Assembly (NCBI RefSeq): GCF_003286415.2 | Contig: NZ_CP043450.1 | Location: 2,232,001 to 2,296,000 of the forward strand | From: Mucilaginibacter rubeus | GTDB lineage: Bacteria > Bacteroidota > Bacteroidia > Sphingobacteriales > Sphingobacteriaceae | Direction: 5' to 3' | DNA length: 64,000 bases | Shown: positions 1 to 8,260 of the stretch, in pieces | Numbering within the stretch: position 1 is the stretch's first letter | How the letters are laid out: every line of letters begins with the position of its first letter | The notes under the pieces: model-generated | What the model saw: the letters and a program-made list of their open reading frames with translations, nothing else | Told to the model about the DNA's origin: nothing | The model's database searches: none | Translations under genes and position numbers: made by a program

Positions 1-780
1 GGCCTGGGTAAAGCTACCGCCAAATTATTTCAAAGCAAAGGATGGAATGTTATAGCAACCATGCGCTCACCTCAACATCAGCAAGAGCTATCAGCACTGG
101 CAAATGTTACCTTGTTGCCCCTTGATGTTAATGACCCGAAACAAATTACCGAGTGTGTAACAAAGGCTGCCGGCTTAGGAAAGATCGACGTAGTATTTAA
201 CAACGCAGGGCATGGATTATTTGGCCCCTTAGAAAGTTATGACGACGAGCAGATAGCAGGATTGATAAACACCAATTTATTAGGCGTTATCAGGGTAACC
301 AAAGCTTTTATACCGCATTTCAGGCAACAGGGTGGCGGATTATTTATAACAACATCATCTATGGGCGGTATGACTGCCTTTCCATTCAGCTCCATGTATC
401 ATGCAACCAAATGGGGTATAGAAGGGTTTAGCGAGAGTATGTATTTTGAGCTTTCGAAGTTTAATATCGGTATTAAAAACATTTTACCGGGCGGCATCAG
501 AACCGATTACGTAGGCCGTTCAATGGCCCATGGTATCCACGAGGTTGAAGCTTATCAACCGTCAATTGATAAGGTTAACAGTATCATGAGCCATCTTTTA
601 CTTCCTGAAAACCTTACACCTGCCGAGGATATTGCTGAAGTAGTATTTGAAGCTGTGACTGATGGCAAGGATCAGTTAAGGTATATTGCAGGCGAAGACG
701 GAAAGGCCTTATATAAAACCCGGACTGAGATGGGCGGGGAGGTGTTTCGCAAGCATTTTGACCAGGTTTTCTTTAGTTAA
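1..780 (+). CDS. SDR family oxidoreductase, 5' end outside window
   Basis: Short-chain dehydrogenase/reductase using NAD(P)H; substrate unknown. The reading frame is open from base 1, and the first residues GLGKATA are the end of the Rossmann TGxxxGxG motif, so only about 10-15 residues are missing. The NNAG motif follows at about residue 67, then a catalytic Ser in TTSSMGG and YHATK with Tyr133 and Lys137 (counting from base 1). This is the classical SDR catalytic set. The in-frame ATG at 61 is internal, because the cofactor motif lies upstream of it. An AraC-type regulator follows 31 bp downstream on the same strand and may control it. The SDR fold is certain; the substrate cannot be told. 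Confidence 0.93.
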   Translation, partial: GLGKATAKLFQSKGWNVIATMRSPQHQQELSALANVTLLPLDVNDPKQITECVTKAAGLGKIDVVFNNAGHGLFGPLESYDDEQIAGLINTNLLGVIRVTKAFIPHFRQQGGGLFITTSSMGGMTAFPFSSMYHATKWGIEGFSESMYFELSKFNIGIKNILPGGIRTDYVGRSMAHGIHEVEAYQPSIDKVNSIMSHLLLPENLTPAEDIAEVVFEAVTDGKDQLRYIAGEDGKALYKTRTEMGGEVFRKHFDQVFFS

Positions 781-811
781 TCCGCTTTAAGGAGATTTCA
801 TATCTTTAAAA

Positions 812-1714
812 ATGAAAAAAGAACTGATCCGTATCCGTTCCATCAATGAGTTGCACCGGCATTATCAATGTGGTACGCCACGTCATCCGCTGGTTTCGGT
901 TATCGACCTTAAAACAATCCGGCATAATTTGTTGGAGCAAGGCGAGGCTTACCAAATGTCCCTTTATATCATCTCTTGCAAGAGTTTCAAGGGTAACCTG
1001 CATTATGGCAGGCAGCTTTATGATTTTGAGGAAGGATCGCTGTTGTTCACTGCTCCTGAACAGGTGATCAGTTCGGAGCCTGAAGTTCAGTTGGAGGAGG
1101 GCTGGGCCTTATTCTTTCATCCGGATTTGATTAACGGTACTGTGCTTGGCCGAAATATTCATCAGTATTCTTTTTTTCTGTATGATTTGAATGAAGCCCT
1201 GCATGTTTCGGACGAGGAGAAGCAAGTACTGCTGGATTGTGTTAAAAAGATTGAACGGGAATATTCACAAAATATAGATAAGCACACCCAGGGCTTAATC
1301 GTGAGTAATATTGAATTACTGCTTAGTTATTGTAACCGATTTTACGATCGCCAGTTTTTGACGCGGGCCAAAACAAATCATGACATTGTGCAGCGTTTTG
1401 AGCTATTGCTGAACGAATATTTCACACGTGAAACACTGGTTAATGATGGCTTACCGGAAGTGAAATATTTTGCTTCGAAACTTATTATCTCGCCTAATTA
1501 CCTGTCCGATCTGTTGCATAAATATACCGGCAAAACAACGCTTGAGCATATTCATTTACAGCTTATTGAAAAGGCGAAACTGTTACTTTGGGAAAGGGGT
1601 AAGTCGGTTAGTGAAGTTGCCTATCAGCTCGGGTTTGATCATCCTTCACATTTTACAAAGATCTTCAAAAGCAAAACCGGCTTTACGCCAAAAGCATACC
1701 GAAGTAACAACTGA
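812..1714 (+). CDS. AraC family transcriptional regulator
   Basis: 300-residue DNA-binding regulator. The N-terminal half (to about residue 190) is an AraC-type cupin-like sensor region. The C-terminal ~100 residues carry the two helix-turn-helix units, seen in KYFASKLIISPNYLSDLL and the second motif SVSEVAYQLGFDHPSHF followed by the family-typical FKSKTGFTPKAYR end. It starts 31 bp after the SDR gene, with a possible AAGGAG ribosome site at about 789-794, rather far from the ATG. Co-transcription with, or control of, the SDR gene is inferred from position. The effector is unknown. Confidence 0.93.
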   Translation: MKKELIRIRSINELHRHYQCGTPRHPLVSVIDLKTIRHNLLEQGEAYQMSLYIISCKSFKGNLHYGRQLYDFEEGSLLFTAPEQVISSEPEVQLEEGWALFFHPDLINGTVLGRNIHQYSFFLYDLNEALHVSDEEKQVLLDCVKKIEREYSQNIDKHTQGLIVSNIELLLSYCNRFYDRQFLTRAKTNHDIVQRFELLLNEYFTRETLVNDGLPEVKYFASKLIISPNYLSDLLHKYTGKTTLEHIHLQLIEKAKLLLWERGKSVSEVAYQLGFDHPSHFTKIFKSKTGFTPKAYRSNN

Positions 1715-1740
1715 TTGGTTTTTTGGAGGTCTGAAATTGA

Positions 1741-1785
1741 TATAACAAAAAAGACGGTCATTTATAGGCCGTCTTTTTTGTTATA
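1741..1785. terminator. Bidirectional rho-independent terminator
   Basis: A perfect 17-bp inverted repeat (1741-1757 and 1769-1785) with an 11-nt loop. A-run and T-run flanks serve both strands. It sits between the convergent AraC regulator and GH43 genes. Confidence 0.9.
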
Positions 1786-1813
1786 ATTGGGTTGGACAGT
1801 TTGCCCGTAAGCT

Positions 1814-3316
1814 TTATTTATTGACAATATCAAATGTGCTGAATTGGGCACTTTCAGTTGGCTCGCCTTTAAAAAACAGGCCTATACGTTGAGGCCGGTC
1901 CCATTGCGGTAAAAAATCTACAGGGATACTTTTTCCGGCAGATATTTCTTTCCAATCCTGGTTTGGTGCGGCGTAATAAGCTTTGCAGGTTCTGTCGGGT
2001 GCCATACTGAATTTAAGTCGTACAGGTGCATCAGATGCTATGGTAACAGAATCAATAACAGTAAAACTGCCGTCTTTAATCATCCATAATTTTACTTGCT
2101 TACCCGAAGTGCCAATTCCTAAAGCCGAATTGACAGTGCCATAAAAGGCCAGGCCTTTAAGCGCGTTATTGCTGTTAGATACAGTCGTAGTCATATCGAA
2201 ATGATCGGATACCGGGCGAACACCATATACAATCCCGGCTTTATTTTTTTCAGACACCTGGCCCGATAAATTAAACTTGCCATTACCTTGTTTTACAACA
2301 GGGCTGGCGTTGTGGAAATCATACTGCCAATATAGTGCGGGCTTGTTAGTGGTAAAGGTATCATGTATCCCTGGAAGCTGGCGTGGTGTAGCAACCGCTT
2401 TCATGATAGGCCATCCATTGTTTTTGGGCCATGAAAGCGTAGCCAACACGCCCTCGCGCCCAGTGAAAACTTCACTACGCTCATTGTATGCGTGGCACAG
2501 ATAAAAGTATTGTCCGGTAGTACTTTTAACGAAGGTTCCGTGTCCGCTGCATTTCCAACCAGCTGCAGGTTTTAGCAACTCTTCACCGTCATACTTGTCA
2601 TACGGACCGGAAAAGCTGGTAGCCCTTGCTACCTTAACATGGTAGCTGCAACGTACACCACAGCAACCTCCGGCAGAATAAAACAGGTAGTAATACTTCC
2701 CGTTTTTTAAGATGCTTTGTCCCTCCATACCTATACGTTTATCATCTTTCAAGAGCGAGAACATTTCTCCTTCGGTTTTCAAACCATCTGCCGAAAGTTT
2801 ACAAGCCAGGAGTTCGATAGGGCGGTTATCGAGGCCGTATGCTTTGAATGAGATATACAATTGTCCATTGTCATTGTATATAAAAGGATCTATGGCTTCT
2901 TTCCCATGGTCAACGATAATTCCACGGTCTGTAAAACCATGATCGGGATAATTTGATGTTGCTACACCGATGCAGGAAACATTATCGGATTTACGCCGTG
3001 CAGTATAATAAATGTAGTAGGTTTTATTAATATGATAATATTCCGGCGCCCAGAATGATCCTACAGTCCATTCGGGTGCCTTATCAAACACATATCCAAC
3101 CTGTTTCCAGGTCTTGAGGTCGGTTGAATGATAAACAGGGAAATGCGGGGCCCACTCTGATGATGTTCCCGCTGCGTAATAACCGTTGGGGGTAGCAATA
3201 ACGGTAGGATCCGGAAAATCACCGGGTATAACAGCTGTGGTTGTTTGGGCGGTACATTGATTTATGGTTGTCCATAAAAGCAGGAAAGCAAAGAAACGTA
3301 AGGTTAATAATTTCAT
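1814..3316 (-). CDS. Glycoside hydrolase family 43 protein (arabinosidase/xylosidase-like)
   Basis: Secreted glycosidase of 500 residues with an N-terminal signal peptide (about 1-23, ending in CTAQ). The five-bladed propeller catalytic domain spans roughly residues 28-310. The three GH43 acidic residues are visible: Asp36 in PGDFPDPT (base), Asp143 in AIDPFIY (pKa modulator) and Glu198 in GMEGQS (acid). Residues ~320-500 form a beta-sandwich C-terminal domain of the GH43 C2 type. The family acts on arabinan, xylan or related pentose-containing glycans; the exact substrate is not deducible. It is monocistronic, in front of a strong terminator. It lacks the LacI operator seen further right and is probably separate from the amino-sugar locus. 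Confidence 0.93.
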   Translation of the reverse strand: MKLLTLRFFAFLLLWTTINQCTAQTTTAVIPGDFPDPTVIATPNGYYAAGTSSEWAPHFPVYHSTDLKTWKQVGYVFDKAPEWTVGSFWAPEYYHINKTYYIYYTARRKSDNVSCIGVATSNYPDHGFTDRGIIVDHGKEAIDPFIYNDNGQLYISFKAYGLDNRPIELLACKLSADGLKTEGEMFSLLKDDKRIGMEGQSILKNGKYYYLFYSAGGCCGVRCSYHVKVARATSFSGPYDKYDGEELLKPAAGWKCSGHGTFVKSTTGQYFYLCHAYNERSEVFTGREGVLATLSWPKNNGWPIMKAVATPRQLPGIHDTFTTNKPALYWQYDFHNASPVVKQGNGKFNLSGQVSEKNKAGIVYGVRPVSDHFDMTTTVSNSNNALKGLAFYGTVNSALGIGTSGKQVKLWMIKDGSFTVIDSVTIASDAPVRLKFSMAPDRTCKAYYAAPNQDWKEISAGKSIPVDFLPQWDRPQRIGLFFKGEPTESAQFSTFDIVNK

Positions 3317-3426
3317 CAGGTATTGGTTTTTGGAACGGCAATATCGTTATTTTCCGCTATTGAAGTGTTGCTAAACCGATTTTTGTTTGGCTCAATATAA
3401 GTTGTCCTGAATTGGATATAACCATA

Positions 3427-5085
3427 CTAATGAGTTGATGCCGGCTTGTTCGGGTTAGCAAACGTTAACAGTTGTCGCTGATAAGATTCGGCCGTTATGT
3501 TTTCTCCTGATTTTTTTGCTGCCATAATTACCCCATAAGTTCCGTTAAAACGATTAGGGTGCGTTTTCAGATCGGCCTGATAAGCTATCAAAGCTTTATC
3601 CGGTTTATTCATCTCTAATAACATATCGCCCAAAAGCTCTCGCGCCGGGATTACTTCACAGGGTGTAACCGGGTGCTTTTCTGTTTTATCTTCCATGTCG
3701 GCGGCCTGGTTCATCAAATTGAGAGCGTCTTCATTTTTTCCCGCTTTAAATTGCATCCAGGCTTCAGCTGCTTTAATCTGTATTTGTACCTGGTTTGCCT
3801 TGTACAAATCTTTTTGCATGGTCAGTGTATCATGGATAACGTTTAGTTTTGCCAATTCCGCTTTAGCGGTGTCCATACTGCCGATGTGTACAGCACCCAT
3901 TAATCGTGTGAAATGAACAATGGCGGCTTGCCACGGGAAGTTTTTCCATGGAAAATTTAAAGGTGATACAGTCAGCTTTGCGGCTTTATCCCATAATTTA
4001 TTTTCGAACAGGTAACGTGAAGGAATGGCAGCAAAAGCATAAGCAACTTTAAAATTTACAGGATGCACTTCTGTAATGGTTTGCAGATAGTCGCATTGCT
4101 TTTTTGCATCCTTGTTATCTCCTTTTTGCAGGTATGCATAAACCAGATAATCAAGCCCATGAAGCTCTTCGTCCCAATGCCCCTTGATACCGGCTGCAGG
4201 TGCATAACATTGCGCCGACGAAACAGAAGCGAGGTTTGAAGTTATGGCCTCATCCCACAGACCTAAACGTGTAAAAATATGCGATGGCATATGAAGTGCA
4301 TGAGCCGAGGATGGTGCTATATTGGCGTATCTTCTGGCCATTGGCAAGGCCTGTTGAGCTAACCCAGGGTAATCATAGGTATGGATTATGTAATGTGCTA
4401 TTCCGGGATGATTGGGCTCATTAGGGTAAAGGGAATATAAAATGGCGCCTGCTTTTTTTTGCTTTTTGAACGTCTTATCGGCAGGATCGGCGGCGGCATC
4501 GAGTGCAAGGGCATAAAATACGGCTGCTTCTTTATCCTCAGGAAAATCCCTGTATACTTTGGCCATGCCGTTTTCAAAATTGATGCTCCGGGTATGATGA
4601 TCTGATTTATCCCTGTTTTGATAAAAGGACGAGATCGCATCTATATATTCGGCTTCCCTGGTCGATTTGGGTTTAATGGAACGGGCTATTTCGGCAGCTT
4701 TAGCGCCCTTTTTAAGCTCTGCTTTGGTAGGCGGCGTCCAAAGCGGATGATAATTGCACATAGCCACGCCCCAATAAGCCATTGCGCAATCCGGCGATTT
4801 ATCAATTATTTTCGCGAAGGCCTTTTCTGCTTCGTCGTATTCAAAGGAGTGCAGTAGGGCCACGGCAAGGTTAAAATCGTCTTTGATTTTTCCTTTATTA
4901 GATATTTCAAATTCAACTGATCCAAAATGTTTATCGGGCGATCCGCATAAAACAAGCTCTCCTCTTTTAAGTCCTATTTCATTGATCTGATCTTTTGATG
5001 GTTCTGTATTTTTTTCCTTGCAGGAGAAAAATACAACCGTTGAAATAAGCAGAAGCGGGACAATGGCAAACAATTTTTCTTTCAT
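3427..5085 (-). CDS. TPR-repeat lipoprotein
   Basis: 552-residue lipoprotein with signal sequence LLLISTVVFFSC and an acylated Cys at about residue 22. The body is helical with tetratricopeptide-like units: AVALLHSFEYDEAEKAF near residue 85, DEAITSN in the middle and MLLEMNKPDKALIAYQ near the C-terminus. It also has a conserved His-rich stretch HALHMPSHIF. The family is common and uncharacterised in Bacteroidota and is often annotated only as TPR protein. No enzymatic motif is recognised. It lies on the minus strand downstream of a small conserved gene, from which a terminator (5190-5221) separates it. Confidence 0.85.
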   Translation of the reverse strand: MKEKLFAIVPLLLISTVVFFSCKEKNTEPSKDQINEIGLKRGELVLCGSPDKHFGSVEFEISNKGKIKDDFNLAVALLHSFEYDEAEKAFAKIIDKSPDCAMAYWGVAMCNYHPLWTPPTKAELKKGAKAAEIARSIKPKSTREAEYIDAISSFYQNRDKSDHHTRSINFENGMAKVYRDFPEDKEAAVFYALALDAAADPADKTFKKQKKAGAILYSLYPNEPNHPGIAHYIIHTYDYPGLAQQALPMARRYANIAPSSAHALHMPSHIFTRLGLWDEAITSNLASVSSAQCYAPAAGIKGHWDEELHGLDYLVYAYLQKGDNKDAKKQCDYLQTITEVHPVNFKVAYAFAAIPSRYLFENKLWDKAAKLTVSPLNFPWKNFPWQAAIVHFTRLMGAVHIGSMDTAKAELAKLNVIHDTLTMQKDLYKANQVQIQIKAAEAWMQFKAGKNEDALNLMNQAADMEDKTEKHPVTPCEVIPARELLGDMLLEMNKPDKALIAYQADLKTHPNRFNGTYGVIMAAKKSGENITAESYQRQLLTFANPNKPASTH

Positions 5086-5189
5086 AGTTGAAATGATTAA
5101 CTATCTGAGGTTGAATTGTGTATGGGTTTATAAGCAAATACTTAAATTACAATATTTGTTTGCTTTTGCCGGGAGTAACTATAAAATTA

Positions 5190-5221
5190 AAGGCAGCCAT
5201 AAATTTTTATATAGCTGCCTT
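5190..5221 (-). terminator. Terminator of the 95-residue gene
   Basis: 8-bp perfect stem AAGGCAGC/GCTGCCTT with an AT-rich loop. On the minus strand it is followed by a T-rich tract. It lies just downstream of the gene ending at 5259. Confidence 0.7.
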
Positions 5222-5258
5222 ACTATTCCTGTCAGTGGAAACTACCAGGTTTGTCCGA

Positions 5259-5546
5259 TTAAAGAAAATGTAATACTAATTGTTCCCATTCCTCTCCTAA
5301 AGAGATGTTTGGCCTGGTCTGCCTTGCTCTACTATACCAATAGTCGGCATTTCCAATATCGCCTTCCTTGCGGTGCAAATATGCGTGCACCCAGGCCGAT
5401 GCCTGATCACCCAGGTGATCAACCTGCGCATGCGCCTGATGCCAATCGCCTTTACCATCATACCAAAGACTTTTTAATAGTACAGAAAGTCCGCCGTCTG
5501 GCTGTTCTGCAGTTAATGATGCTTTAAATTCTGCTAAAGTTTTCAT
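5259..5546 (-). CDS. Conserved small protein of unknown function
   Basis: 95 residues, no signal peptide or membrane segment. It is rich in Trp, His and Asp, with a WYDGKGDWHQAHAQVD segment at about residues 28-43 and WVHAYLHRKEGD following. The pattern resembles a pair of TPR/Sel1-like helical hairpins. Similar small proteins are widespread in bacteria without an assigned role. It has its own terminator and lies between the acyltransferase and the TPR lipoprotein on the same strand. Confidence 0.8.
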   Translation of the reverse strand: MKTLAEFKASLTAEQPDGGLSVLLKSLWYDGKGDWHQAHAQVDHLGDQASAWVHAYLHRKEGDIGNADYWYSRARQTRPNISLGEEWEQLVLHFL

Positions 5547-5713
5547 TGGGTATTTGTTTTTTCGACAGTTGGCGTTACGAAAGTAAATGCCAGCTTATTT
5601 GTAAATATCCTAAATTAATCGGGATCATGTATTACCAAAAGAAACATATACATGGCCTACAGTATTGTTGTGGCAGTTATGGCGATGGTTGGTTAAGGGG
5701 CTTTCAGTAACCG

Positions 5714-6826
5714 CTAAATTTTCACGATTATCTTCTTCTTATAAAATATTAACATAGGTAGCCAAACTATCAGTGTAAATATAATAGCGGTAATAAAAGA
5801 TGCCCACTGCGGGCCAACTATGTTCTTAAAAACAAGATCGTTAATAATATGCATCCCTGAAATTCTACCCTGAGCTGTTGTGATATGAATTAATCCAAAA
5901 GGTTCAGGCAATACTTCAGATAGCACATAGGAGGCAATAGCATTAATACCAAACACGGTGAAGATCCAATAAGGCATTTTGATTTTTTTAATATCGATAA
6001 GCAGGTAGCAAAGCGCGAAAGCTACCATACAGATCCCGCCGGCATATAAAACATATGAGCTTGACCAAAGCGGTTTGTTTAACGGAAAGAGCAGACTGAA
6101 AAGCAACCCGGCTATGGTGAATAAGCAGCCCATGACGGCAAGGCTACCGAATTTATTTTTTGCAGATAGTTTCAGCTCTTTTAATATCGCACCCGCATAT
6201 AAACTTACCATAGCCGAGCAAACTGCCGGCAAAGTGCCTACTATGCCACAGGGATCTGTGTACGCAAATTTGGCGAGGTGCTTTTCTGAAAGGAAAAACC
6301 TGTCTATAACAGCAGCGATATTATGCGTAGGTGTTACAGCATAGGAACCCTGCAAGGGGATAAGGCAGACAACAATATAATATCCGATTAAAATTCCTCC
6401 GAAAACGTATTTCCATCTTTTTTGAGGGATATATAGGTAGATCACTGTCGACAGAAAATACACAACGCCTAACCGGGGCAGTACGCCCGGGAAACGCAAT
6501 GTGCTAAAGCTGAAATTATACACCAACTGAATTCCCCAACCGATTAGAATTAACAAAACCATCCTTTTTAGCGCTTTGAGAATAATATCGCTGTGTTTTT
6601 CAGGATAATCTTTTTTTGACTGCAAAGCGAAAACAATAGAAATACCCATCATAAAAATAAAGCAGGGAAATACCAGGTCGGTAGGGGTACAGCCGTTCCA
6701 TTCCGAATGCTTTAATAGGGCGAAAGCGTGGTCGTGATCGCCGGGGGTATTAACAATGATCATGGCAGCAATAGTAAGGCCACGGAAAACATCTAATGAT
6801 TGGAGGCGCTCTTTTACTGAGTTCAT
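5714..6826 (-). CDS. NagX-like membrane acyltransferase (HGSNAT/DUF5009 family)
   Basis: 370-residue polytopic membrane protein with about ten hydrophobic segments. The N-terminus RLQSLDVFRGLTIAAMIIVN and the following conserved His40, Trp43 and Asp50 (HSEWNGCTPTD) are the signature of the heparan-alpha-glucosaminide N-acetyltransferase family. That family moves acetyl groups across a membrane onto terminal glucosamine. In Bacteroidota and Xanthomonas such genes (nagX) sit in N-acetylglucosamine loci, as here. The gene diverges from the LacI-type regulator, and a shared 44-bp palindromic operator (6884-6927) lies between them. The role in glucosamine handling is inferred from family and context. 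Confidence 0.88.
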   Translation of the reverse strand: MNSVKERLQSLDVFRGLTIAAMIIVNTPGDHDHAFALLKHSEWNGCTPTDLVFPCFIFMMGISIVFALQSKKDYPEKHSDIILKALKRMVLLILIGWGIQLVYNFSFSTLRFPGVLPRLGVVYFLSTVIYLYIPQKRWKYVFGGILIGYYIVVCLIPLQGSYAVTPTHNIAAVIDRFFLSEKHLAKFAYTDPCGIVGTLPAVCSAMVSLYAGAILKELKLSAKNKFGSLAVMGCLFTIAGLLFSLLFPLNKPLWSSSYVLYAGGICMVAFALCYLLIDIKKIKMPYWIFTVFGINAIASYVLSEVLPEPFGLIHITTAQGRISGMHIINDLVFKNIVGPQWASFITAIIFTLIVWLPMLIFYKKKIIVKI

Positions 6827-6883
6827 TAATTGGGTTGGCTTATAAATATTTATGGATCAAAAGGAATTATGCTGCAATTTAAT

Positions 6884-6927
6884 TAAAATAAATCTAAACG
6901 TGTACGTACACGTTTAGATTTATTTTA
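6884..6927. promoter_or_regulatory. LacI-type operator 1 (44-bp perfect palindrome)
   Basis: Perfect palindrome centred at 6905/6906 with core CGTGTACGTACACG, between nagX (minus) and lacI (plus). A consensus -7 box TAGTTTTG (6926-6933) for the regulator gene overlaps its right edge, so occupancy would block both divergent promoters and give autorepression. The same core recurs at 13027, 15968 and 16226. Confidence 0.85.
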
Positions 6928-7015
6928 GTTTTGTGAAGATTTGTGTAACAACAATACACGTGTTTTTAAAAGAAGATAGAATAACTCAATTCGTCTGTAT
7001 ATTTGGTGTCTGAAC

Positions 7016-8077
7016 ATGAAAGAAAGTAACTCAAACTCAACGGGTGTTAAGGAAATTGCCCGGCTCGCTAATGTTTCTATCGGTACGGTTGACAGGGTGA
7101 TCCATAACCGCAAGGGTGTATCAGACGAAACCCGTAAAAAGGTTAATGCCATTATTGAAGAACTGAATTTCAGGCCCAATAAAATGGCCAGCCTTTTGGC
7201 CCGTCGCGACCAGGTGAATATTGGTGTACTTATCCCGAAAACATCCAGCGAAACCAATTACTGGTCGTACCCGCTGGTGGGTATCACACAAGCTGTGGAC
7301 GAGTTAAAGCAGTTTGGAGTAAGCGTCACGCACTTCTTTTATGATTTAGATTCAAAAAATAGCTTTACCACTGCGAGCGAGCAGATACTGGCTGCTGATT
7401 TACAAGGGGTGTTACTTGCACCGTCGTTTATTGAAGAGTCACTTATGCTTACCAAGAAGCTAACGGAGGCCAATATCCCATTTGTTTTTATCAACTCTGA
7501 TCTGCCCCGGCAGGAGAGCTTAAGTTATATCGGGCCAGACCTGTTTCAAAGCGGTAGGCTTGCGGCGCAGATTATCAGCATGATGGCCCGCGAAGCCGAC
7601 GATATATTTATAGTCAATATCTCTACCGAATTGGAACTCGATCACCATTTACTAAGAAAGGAACAAGGCTTCCGGAAGTATTTTGAGGAACATAATATTG
7701 CCAATACGATACTTACGCTTAATATCAACCATACCGATAATCAATCGGTTAAAAAACAGCTTAGTAAAGCGCTGGCTTCGGCCCCAAATGCGCGGGTATT
7801 GTTTGTCACCAACTCAAGGGTAAACGTGGTGGCGCGTGTGCTGGCAGATCACCCGCAAAAACTAATCCTAATTGGCTATGATTTTATTGAAGAAAATATC
7901 CGTTGCCTCGAAAATGAATCTATCTCATTTATTATCAGTCAGCGCCCTAAAGAGCAAGGTTACCAGGGTATCATGGCGCTCTACAAACATCTTTTTGGCT
8001 TAGGTGATGCAGAACGTACTAACTACATGCCGATAGATATCATCACCAAAGAAAACTTCCATTATTATAAAAATTAA
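7016..8077 (+). CDS. LacI family transcriptional regulator of the amino-sugar locus
   Basis: 353 residues. The N-terminal LacI helix-turn-helix (VKEIARLANVSIGTVDRVI, about residues 11-29) is followed by the hinge segment NFRPNKMASLLA. A periplasmic-binding-protein-like effector domain fills residues ~65-350. The gene is divergent from nagX, with a palindromic operator in its own promoter. The same 14-bp core precedes susC, nagA and the GH20 gene, so this protein is the probable local repressor. The ligand is likely an amino-sugar metabolite (inference). Confidence 0.95.
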   Translation: MKESNSNSTGVKEIARLANVSIGTVDRVIHNRKGVSDETRKKVNAIIEELNFRPNKMASLLARRDQVNIGVLIPKTSSETNYWSYPLVGITQAVDELKQFGVSVTHFFYDLDSKNSFTTASEQILAADLQGVLLAPSFIEESLMLTKKLTEANIPFVFINSDLPRQESLSYIGPDLFQSGRLAAQIISMMAREADDIFIVNISTELELDHHLLRKEQGFRKYFEEHNIANTILTLNINHTDNQSVKKQLSKALASAPNARVLFVTNSRVNVVARVLADHPQKLILIGYDFIEENIRCLENESISFIISQRPKEQGYQGIMALYKHLFGLGDAERTNYMPIDIITKENFHYYKN

Positions 8078-8089
8078 AATAATGTTTTG

Positions 8090-8257
8090 ATTCCCCGTAG
8101 GAGATACCTATTTGTAGATAAATTAATTATAAAATTAGTGCCTCGTAGAGGCTACCCTTATCATATCGACTATAAACTTCTCCATTAGGGTAGCACCTAC
8201 GGCGCAGAAAATAATTTAATCATGATTCTACAAATAGGTAGCACCTAACGGTGCACG
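8090..8257. repeat. Nested inverted repeat between convergent genes
   Basis: A ~170-bp palindromic element. Outer arms ACCTATTTGTAGA (8106-8118) and its exact complement (8227-8239) enclose inner arms around CTACCCTTAT (8152-8161) and ATTAGGGTAG (8184-8193), the latter with one mismatch. It looks like a non-coding MITE/REP-type repeat placed between the lacI and susD 3' ends. It may also act as a terminator. Confidence 0.65.
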
Positions 8258-8260
8258 CTG

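Noticed and set aside
5018..5527. 169-codon plus-strand open frame
   Set aside because: It crosses two minus-strand genes and a terminator, and its translation has no domain-like pattern.
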